Shown one piece after another: positions 1 through 5,025 of a stretch of 7,027 bases of DNA. The notes beneath the pieces are model-generated. The model did no database searches and was not told the origin of the DNA. It worked only from the letters and a program-made list of their open reading frames with translations. The first letter of the stretch is position 1, and every line of letters starts with the position of its first letter. Source of the stretch: Chitinophaga pinensis (GTDB taxonomy: Bacteria > Bacteroidota > Bacteroidia > SXHM01); the NCBI GenBank assembly GCA_945889235.1, contig CAMDBK010000164.1:1-7027 (forward strand). The letters run 5' to 3'. Position numbers and translations under genes: made by a program.

Positions 1-2899
1 CTCTGATAATAAAAAGTGAGTTATAAGCTCCTGCATATTCAAGTGATAAATTATCAAAATCAACTGCGCACAAGGCAATGTCCATGCCATCTTTAACAGT
101 AGATTCCTCATACGTCTGGTGAAGTGTATGTGAAAGCCCATGGTTAACTTCATCAAGAATAACAGATGGTTTGGTGTATCCGTGTTCGGTAATCGCCTGA
201 TTAAGCAAATTGTTTGCTACTAATGACATAAATGCCCCCGGAACTCCGTGCCCGGTGCAATCAACAGCAGCAAACAATACTTTATTATCTTTTTTCTCAA
301 CCCAGTAAAAGTCACCGCTTACAATTCCTTTTGAGCGAAAGAACACAAACGATTCGGGCAGCAGTTTTTTAATATCTGAATCGGCAGGAAAAATTGCGCG
401 CTGTATTCTTTTAGCGTATGTAATACTGTCAGTAATATTTTTTACGTTCTTCTGAATTTCATCTCTGTTTTTTTCAATCTCTTCTTTCTGAGCTACAACT
501 TCAACTGTTCTTTCTGTTACAAGCTTTTCCAATTGTTGTTTATCGTTTATGAGTTTATAAGTACGGTAACGGATAATGAAATAAACTGAAAAAATAAAGC
601 TAAAAAAACAAGGAATTATAAACCACCAGGCTTTCCAGAAAGGTTTTGCAATTGTAAATTCAAACACCTCCGGATTTGTACTCCATATCCCGTCTGAATT
701 ACTTGCCAGTACCATAAACTTATAACTGCCTTCTTCTAATCTCTGGTAGTTTACCCAGGGTTGGTTACCAGGCTCAGACCATTGTACATCATAACCTTCT
801 AATTTATATTTATACTGTATTTTTTCAGGATGTGAAAATGATACAGCTACAAATTCAAAACGAGCGCTGTATTTTTTATACGGAAATGTAATACCATTTT
901 CCATATCAACAGGCTCGTTTAATAACCTTAGTCCGGTTATACTTACTTTATTTTCAAAAACAGATGAAACATGTAGTGAGGGATCATATTTCACCGCCCC
1001 GTTTATAGTTCCGAACCAAAGAATACCATCTCTGTCCTTGTAAACTGCATTGGTGTTAATATTGTCATTCAATCCTGCTTCAACAATGTGTTTGAAGGTT
1101 TTTGTCTTTTTAGAAAATATACTTATACCGCCACGATGCCCTATCCATATATTGCCATAATTGTCTGAAATAATATCGTAACAAAAATCAGAGTAAAGCC
1201 CATTTTCTGTTGTGTAATGTTCACAGTCTTTTTTGTTGTACATATAAATGCCTCTTCCATCTGTACCGAACCAAATATTTTTATCATCATCTTCTGTCAT
1301 ACAGTTTACAGTGGTAATTTCTGCCGCCATCCCTCCTTCAAGGTAAAGAAAACGGCTGTCTTTATAATAGGAAATCCTATTGTTTTGAGCGGCCATCCAA
1401 ATCCTGTTTTTTGAATCGGCAAAAATTTTATTCACGTTGTTGTGAAGCAATCCCTGAAGTGTTGTATAATAATCTAACCGGAAGCCATTTGTTCCAAAGC
1501 GATATGCCCCTCCCTTGGTACTCACCCATACAAAACCCAATTTATCTCCGCTGATTGAGTTTACAAACCGGAATAATGGATCATCATGTAACTGTATGCT
1601 GCGTGCTGTTCCTTTTGCAGGACTGTATTGAAACAATCCTGAGTTTGAAGTTCCTATCCAGATATTGCCTTCAATATCTTCATACAAAGCATTAACAAGG
1701 TCACTCGGAAAGCCTTGAGCTGTTGTGTAGTTCACCACATTATACTGATTTCCGTTAGAACTGATTTTGCTTACACCTTTATCTGTACCAACCCAAAAAT
1801 TTCCTTTTTTGTCTTTGATTAAGGTTTGAATGTTTACACTTTGTAGATTCAAATCAGAAAAATACCTGGTTGAAATATTTTCGTTGACCATGGCAATACC
1901 GCTACCATAGGTTGCAACCCATATATTACGTTCGTGGTCCTGAATAATGTCTTTGATGAAATCATTTTTTAAGCCGTTTGAAGTGTTATAAATTTTTACT
2001 TCAAATTCTTTCCAGGTATTGTCATTGAAATTAACTTTTGAAATTCCTTTTCCAAAACTTGCTATCCAGAGATTTTTCTTAGCGTCAATTAATACTGCTT
2101 GTATATCATTCGAAGCCAACCCGTCATCGGTAGTAAAATGCTTGACTAAGCTATATTGTTTTTTATTTTTTTCAAGTACAATTAATCCTTCGTCTTCAGT
2201 TCCAACAAAAATCTTTTTATTGCTTTTATAAAGTATAAGAATTTTTGTCAAAGGAATTTCATTCAAAGGGCCATTTTGTTTTAAAGCCCCTGATTTTTTG
2301 TCATAGCTGAAAGTCAAAAGCCCTTCATTTGTTCCAACCAATAGATTATCATCATCCGCTAAAATTGAAAAGACTAATAAATCCTTGAAATTATCAGCAA
2401 AGAGATTTGTTTTTCCTGTAGAATCAATTCTAAGAATACCGTTTGATTGTGATGCAAACCAAATTGCTCCTCCGCTTTCGCTTATGCCATTAATGCTGCT
2501 TTTCAGCGGTTTGTCATGGTGAAATAATTCCGGTGTTCTTCCTTCATACTTTAAGATATTACCATCATTAAGTCCGAACCAAACAATACCTCTTGAGTCT
2601 TTAAAGCTTGATGAAATATCATAATTATTTGCAGCGGTGTCTTTTGGAAAAAAATTGGCAAACTGCATTCCGTCAAAACGTGAAAGGCCTTTGTTGGTAC
2701 CAAGCCATAAAAAACCTCTGTCGTCCTGAATTATATTTTGAACATAATCCTGAGCAAGACCTTTTTCTGTAGTAAAGTATTTTGCCTTATAACTCTCCGA
2801 ATCAGGGTAAGCCAGAACACCAGTAAAAATAAAACAAAGAGAAGCAAATAAAAATCTGCTTCTCTGTTTTAGGAGATGTTTACACCTCTTATCTATCAC
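1..2899 (-). CDS. Propeller/Y_Y_Y sensor with SpoIIE-type PP2C phosphatase output (C-terminus outside window)
   Basis: Membrane sensor predicted to detect a periplasmic signal and control a cytoplasmic Ser/Thr phosphatase. The window holds 966 codons with no frame break. The start is GTG at 2899: the codon just upstream is TAA, and the next in-frame ATG lies inside the first propeller blade, so only GTG keeps the signal peptide (residues 1-30, ending FTGVLA). Fourteen reg_prop motifs of the form D..G.(I/L)W.GT..G follow, from about residue 50 to 640 (Trp65 in the first, Trp628 in the last), enough for two seven-bladed propellers. Next come a Y_Y_Y domain (about 690-755), one membrane helix starting at WWF (758-779) and a charged coiled coil (about 781-835). 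The phosphatase shows GDFYW (Asp863), DCTGHGVPGAFMS (Asp880) and KDGMD (Asp940); the last metal-binding motif should lie beyond base 1. There is no histidine-kinase domain. The start overlaps the stop of the preceding gene. Architecture is confident; signal and phosphatase target are unknown. Confidence 0.93.
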   Translation of the reverse strand, partial: MIDKRCKHLLKQRSRFLFASLCFIFTGVLAYPDSESYKAKYFTTEKGLAQDYVQNIIQDDRGFLWLGTNKGLSRFDGMQFANFFPKDTAANNYDISSSFKDSRGIVWFGLNDGNILKYEGRTPELFHHDKPLKSSINGISESGGAIWFASQSNGILRIDSTGKTNLFADNFKDLLVFSILADDDNLLVGTNEGLLTFSYDKKSGALKQNGPLNEIPLTKILILYKSNKKIFVGTEDEGLIVLEKNKKQYSLVKHFTTDDGLASNDIQAVLIDAKKNLWIASFGKGISKVNFNDNTWKEFEVKIYNTSNGLKNDFIKDIIQDHERNIWVATYGSGIAMVNENISTRYFSDLNLQSVNIQTLIKDKKGNFWVGTDKGVSKISSNGNQYNVVNYTTAQGFPSDLVNALYEDIEGNIWIGTSNSGLFQYSPAKGTARSIQLHDDPLFRFVNSISGDKLGFVWVSTKGGAYRFGTNGFRLDYYTTLQGLLHNNVNKIFADSKNRIWMAAQNNRISYYKDSRFLYLEGGMAAEITTVNCMTEDDDKNIWFGTDGRGIYMYNKKDCEHYTTENGLYSDFCYDIISDNYGNIWIGHRGGISIFSKKTKTFKHIVEAGLNDNINTNAVYKDRDGILWFGTINGAVKYDPSLHVSSVFENKVSITGLRLLNEPVDMENGITFPYKKYSARFEFVAVSFSHPEKIQYKYKLEGYDVQWSEPGNQPWVNYQRLEEGSYKFMVLASNSDGIWSTNPEVFEFTIAKPFWKAWWFIIPCFFSFIFSVYFIIRYRTYKLINDKQQLEKLVTERTVEVVAQKEEIEKNRDEIQKNVKNITDSITYAKRIQRAIFPADSDIKKLLPESFVFFRSKGIVSGDFYWVEKKDNKVLFAAVDCTGHGVPGAFMSLVANNLLNQAITEHGYTKPSVILDEVNHGLSHTLHQTYEESTVKDGMDIALCAVDFDNLSLEYAGAYNSLFIIR
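2830..2871 (-). terminator. Terminator-like hairpin inside the sensor signal-peptide codons
   Basis: Read in the minus-strand transcript, AGAGAAGCA (2865-2857) pairs perfectly over 9 bp with TGCTTCTCT (2846-2838) around a 10-base loop. After a two-base bulge (2837-2836) the stem extends six more pairs, TAAAAC with GTTTTA. The bases following the 9-bp stem (2837 to about 2825) are nearly all T, as in an intrinsic terminator. The element sits at codons 10-24 of the sensor gene, some 25 bases after the upstream gene's stop. It could act as a polarity or attenuation site that is open only while ribosomes translate through it. The stem has few G-C pairs and the T-run also encodes hydrophobic signal-peptide residues, so chance plus codon constraint is a real alternative. 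Confidence 0.35.
2873..2888 (-). other. Small hairpin just after the sensor start codon
   Basis: In the minus-strand transcript GAGGTG (2888-2883) pairs with CATCTC (2878-2873), including one G-U pair, around the tetraloop TAAA. It lies between the coupled GTG and the larger terminator-like hairpin, so the first 70 bases of the sensor gene could fold into two consecutive stem-loops. A role in tuning re-initiation is possible; six pairs alone are weak evidence. Confidence 0.25.
2896..2899 (-). promoter_or_regulatory. GTGA stop/start overlap (translational coupling site)
   Basis: The TGA stop of the secreted-protein gene (2898-2896) shares two bases with the GTG start of the sensor phosphatase (2899-2897). 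The sequence just upstream, within the end of the first gene, has an A/G-rich stretch (AAGAAAAGC) but no good Shine-Dalgarno match. This arrangement normally means that ribosomes ending the first gene restart on the second, so the two proteins would be made together. Confidence 0.75.
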
Positions 2900-3948
2900 T
2901 TAGAATTGCTTTTCTTAATGTTGTTAAACTTCTCGCTTTGCTGCATCTGGTTGATGAGACCGTCATACTTATATTTCGGAACTCCGCCAATAGGAATTGC
3001 ATTAAACTGAAGAAATTCACCAAACTGATTAGTCATATAAAAACAGATATTATTGTTGGGTTTGGCATCTGTTTTTGATTTTACAAACTGAAAATCAAGT
3101 GATGACTTTTGTTCTGTTTTTGCTATAAGATGTTTACTGTTTTTCCAATCGTTTTCGTTAGAAAGAGTTGCCAGTTCTCCTTTCTTTTCATACGAAACAA
3201 TTCTCATCTGCCCGTCAGCATCCCAGTCAAAGTTATATTGCTGAATAGAAATAACATTTTCTGTCATATAAGGATACAAATGGCAAACTGAGCCCGGTTT
3301 ATCGGGCATACGGAAGGTGTACTCATAAGTAAAGGCATTGCTTCCTTCAATTCTTTTATTCTCATCTGCACTTGAGCTAAAATAATATCTGTATAAATTT
3401 CCGTCATCGCCTTGTATTCCCTGAGTGATAATTTTGAAATAATAAACCCCGAAATCATTCATCTTTTCGCCATCAGAAGGATTAAAAGGTCCAAAGGTGT
3501 ACCAGTTATTATCATACTTGGCATCAACGCCAAATGTTTTTGAGTCAAGTATTGTTCCGCTTTTAAAATTACCTATCGGGTCAGTCTTTTGAGCATCTTT
3601 ATCACTCCACGCTCCAATTCCGCCATAAATTGAAAATTTTGTTTTGGTATCATCGGAACCATACATTTCATCAAACTGTCCACCGCAATCAGGATCATAC
3701 ACTCTTATATAAATAGGTGTTTTTTGAGTCATGGGAACAGAAAGAAAATAAATCTGACAAAAATCATCATCTCCCCAGCTTTTTAATCCGGCATTACCAA
3801 AAGTTACCAGAAAAGGGATATTCTCATCCTCAGCGGGAACGGGTTGTGCAAAGGAACTGAGGAAAGAGAAAGAAACAATAGAAAGAAAAAGAACCAGAAC
3901 TAAAATCGGTTTCTTTAAAAATTCTGTCGGAGTATATTTTATCATCAT
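2896..3948 (-). CDS. Secreted protein of unknown function, coupled to the sensor phosphatase
   Basis: I do not recognise the family. The 350-residue product has a classic signal peptide: basic start (MMIKYTPTEFLKKP), hydrophobic core (about 14-33) and a likely signal peptidase I site after SFA at residue 34. No lipobox cysteine is present, so it is probably a soluble periplasmic or exported protein. The mature part is rich in aromatic residues and Asp, with alternating short hydrophobic stretches that suggest beta structure. It has four cysteines (64, 88, 222, 302), enough for two disulfides, an acidic segment VYDPDCGGQFDE (83-94), and a DWDADG loop (241-246) resembling a calcium-binding DxDxDG site, although the usual acidic residue at loop position 12 is Ser. 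The C-terminus (about 330-350) is polar and Lys/Asn/Gln-rich. ATG 3948 begins a tandem ATG-ATG; the second, at 3945, is equally possible. No clear ribosome binding site is seen. Its TGA overlaps the GTG of the sensor gene, suggesting a shared role such as ligand capture, but this is inference. Confidence 0.88.
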   Translation of the reverse strand: MMIKYTPTEFLKKPILVLVLFLSIVSFSFLSSFAQPVPAEDENIPFLVTFGNAGLKSWGDDDFCQIYFLSVPMTQKTPIYIRVYDPDCGGQFDEMYGSDDTKTKFSIYGGIGAWSDKDAQKTDPIGNFKSGTILDSKTFGVDAKYDNNWYTFGPFNPSDGEKMNDFGVYYFKIITQGIQGDDGNLYRYYFSSSADENKRIEGSNAFTYEYTFRMPDKPGSVCHLYPYMTENVISIQQYNFDWDADGQMRIVSYEKKGELATLSNENDWKNSKHLIAKTEQKSSLDFQFVKSKTDAKPNNNICFYMTNQFGEFLQFNAIPIGGVPKYKYDGLINQMQQSEKFNNIKKSNSK

Positions 3949-4116
3949 TTTTATAACAAATCTTGTTTTATTTTATCAGAGGGTTCGCATCTAAACAAGA
4001 ATTAGACCGATTTTATTTTCCGTGATATTTCAGCCGATTTTTTGTGTTAATTTACAATTTAAACGACAAACGACTAAAGAGGTTTCGTATTTCATAAAGA
4101 AAGATTTAAACATAAA
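3949..4116. promoter_or_regulatory. Divergent intergenic region holding both operon promoters
   Basis: This is the only substantial non-coding stretch, lying between the diverging secreted-protein and esterase genes, so promoters for both operons should be here. It is very AT-rich. I looked for the Bacteroidota pattern (TTG, about 19 bases, TAnnTTTG) in both directions and found no convincing match, so no -7/-33 elements are assigned. It contains an 8-bp inverted repeat (3961-3968 with 3993-4000) and an 8-base direct repeat CCGATTTT (4007-4014 and 4034-4041). Neither start codon has a recognisable Shine-Dalgarno sequence; both are preceded by A-rich sequence, as is usual in this phylum. Confidence 0.5.
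3961..4000. repeat. Inverted repeat TCTTGTTT / AAACAAGA
   Basis: The arms 3961-3968 and 3993-4000 are perfect reverse complements of 8 bases separated by 24 bases, giving a centre-to-centre spacing of 32 bases, close to three helical turns. It lies just upstream of the secreted-protein start and could be a two-site operator or a weak hairpin in its leader. In such AT-rich DNA an 8-base match may be chance. Confidence 0.25.
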
Positions 4117-5016
4117 ATGGCAAGTTTTCAAAATGCATTTATCCGGAATTTTATTAAGTCAACAAAACGTATGTTTTTTAACCCCGGTATGCCTGTTGAG
4201 CAATACAGAAAAGGGATGGAGAAAATGACGGGCATGGCTAAAATGCCCGATGGTGTTAAAGCAGAAAAAATAAACTGTGACGGTATTCCCGCTGAATGGC
4301 TTATTCCCGCAAACCTTCAAAACTCAGGTGTGGTATTGTATCTGCATGGCGGTGGTTATGCAATGGGTTCCATTAATACGCATCGTGCTTTAATGTCACG
4401 AATTGCTGTTGCCTCCAAAACAAAAGTTTTTGGAATTGAGTATCGCCTTGCTCCCGAAAATCCTTTTCCCTGCGCTATTGATGATGCATTTAAAGCTTAT
4501 AACTGGCTTTTGCAGCAGGGATTTGACAATTCTAAAATTGTAATTGCAGGCGATTCTGCCGGTGGCGGATTAACTGCTGCTTTACTTATAAGAATTCGGG
4601 ATGAAAATGCGCCACGACCTTCTGCCGGAGTTTGTCTATCACCCTGGCTGGATTTGGCTATAACAGGAGAAACTGCCCTTACATTAGCAGCAGAAGATCC
4701 CATGATAGATTTAGCGTCAGTGAAAAGTTTTGCAATGTATTATGCTACTAAAGAACAGCACTTACATCCCTGGGTTTCTCCGCTGTATGCTGATTTAACC
4801 GGCCTTCCACCTGTTTATATACAGGTAAGCACATCAGAAATTTTATTAGATGATACAAGACGATTTGCAGAAAAAGCAAAAACAGCCGGAGTAGATATAC
4901 AAGTTGATTACTGGGAAAAAATGGTGCATGTTTGGCAGGCTTTCGGTTCGTATTTGCCCGAAGCACTAGAGGCGATTCAAAAACTTGGGGCTTACATTGA
5001 AAAGAAAACTGCTTAA
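4117..5016 (+). CDS. Alpha/beta hydrolase, hormone-sensitive-lipase type esterase
   Basis: A 299-residue carboxylesterase-like enzyme of the alpha/beta-hydrolase fold-3 family, close to the family's usual length of about 300. It has no signal peptide, so it should act in the cytoplasm. Visible family motifs are the oxyanion-hole HGGG (77-80), YRLAPENPFP (109-118), the nucleophile elbow GDSAGG (145-150, Ser147), SPWLDL (175-180) and HVW with the catalytic His271. The acid of the triad is expected in STSEILLDD (238-246); alignment with the usual DPLRDE motif places Glu241 at the acid position, with Asp245 and Asp246 nearby. The first 60 residues form the likely cap. ATG 4117 follows an A-rich leader without a Shine-Dalgarno match; Met19 and Met25 are later options but would remove part of the cap. 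The gene ends nine bases before the acylase gene and probably leads that operon. Family is certain; the natural ester substrate is unknown. Confidence 0.93.
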   Translation: MASFQNAFIRNFIKSTKRMFFNPGMPVEQYRKGMEKMTGMAKMPDGVKAEKINCDGIPAEWLIPANLQNSGVVLYLHGGGYAMGSINTHRALMSRIAVASKTKVFGIEYRLAPENPFPCAIDDAFKAYNWLLQQGFDNSKIVIAGDSAGGGLTAALLIRIRDENAPRPSAGVCLSPWLDLAITGETALTLAAEDPMIDLASVKSFAMYYATKEQHLHPWVSPLYADLTGLPPVYIQVSTSEILLDDTRRFAEKAKTAGVDIQVDYWEKMVHVWQAFGSYLPEALEAIQKLGAYIEKKTA

Positions 5017-5025
5017 CGTATTCAA

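Noticed and set aside
420..640. Histidine-kinase (hybrid two-component) output after the Y_Y_Y domain
   Set aside because: No H-box or ATP-binding motifs are present; the coiled coil leads into GDFYW and DCTGHG, which are PP2C/SpoIIE motifs.
1217..2231. Short plus-strand open frames opposite the propeller region
   Set aside because: They are antisense to a continuous, motif-rich coding frame on the minus strand and show no family resemblance or start signals.
960..2760. Repeated sequence units that might suggest a tandem repeat or CRISPR array
   Set aside because: The recurrence is at protein level (propeller blades of about 43 residues); the DNA units are not identical and fill one open frame.
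3949..4116. Bacteroidota-type promoter elements (TTG and TAnnTTTG)
   Set aside because: Only partial matches with wrong spacing were seen on either strand, so no specific promoter is called.
4022..4228. A 68-codon plus-strand frame starting upstream of the esterase
   Set aside because: It runs into the esterase gene in another frame, has no recognisable protein features and would conflict with the well-supported ATG at 4117.
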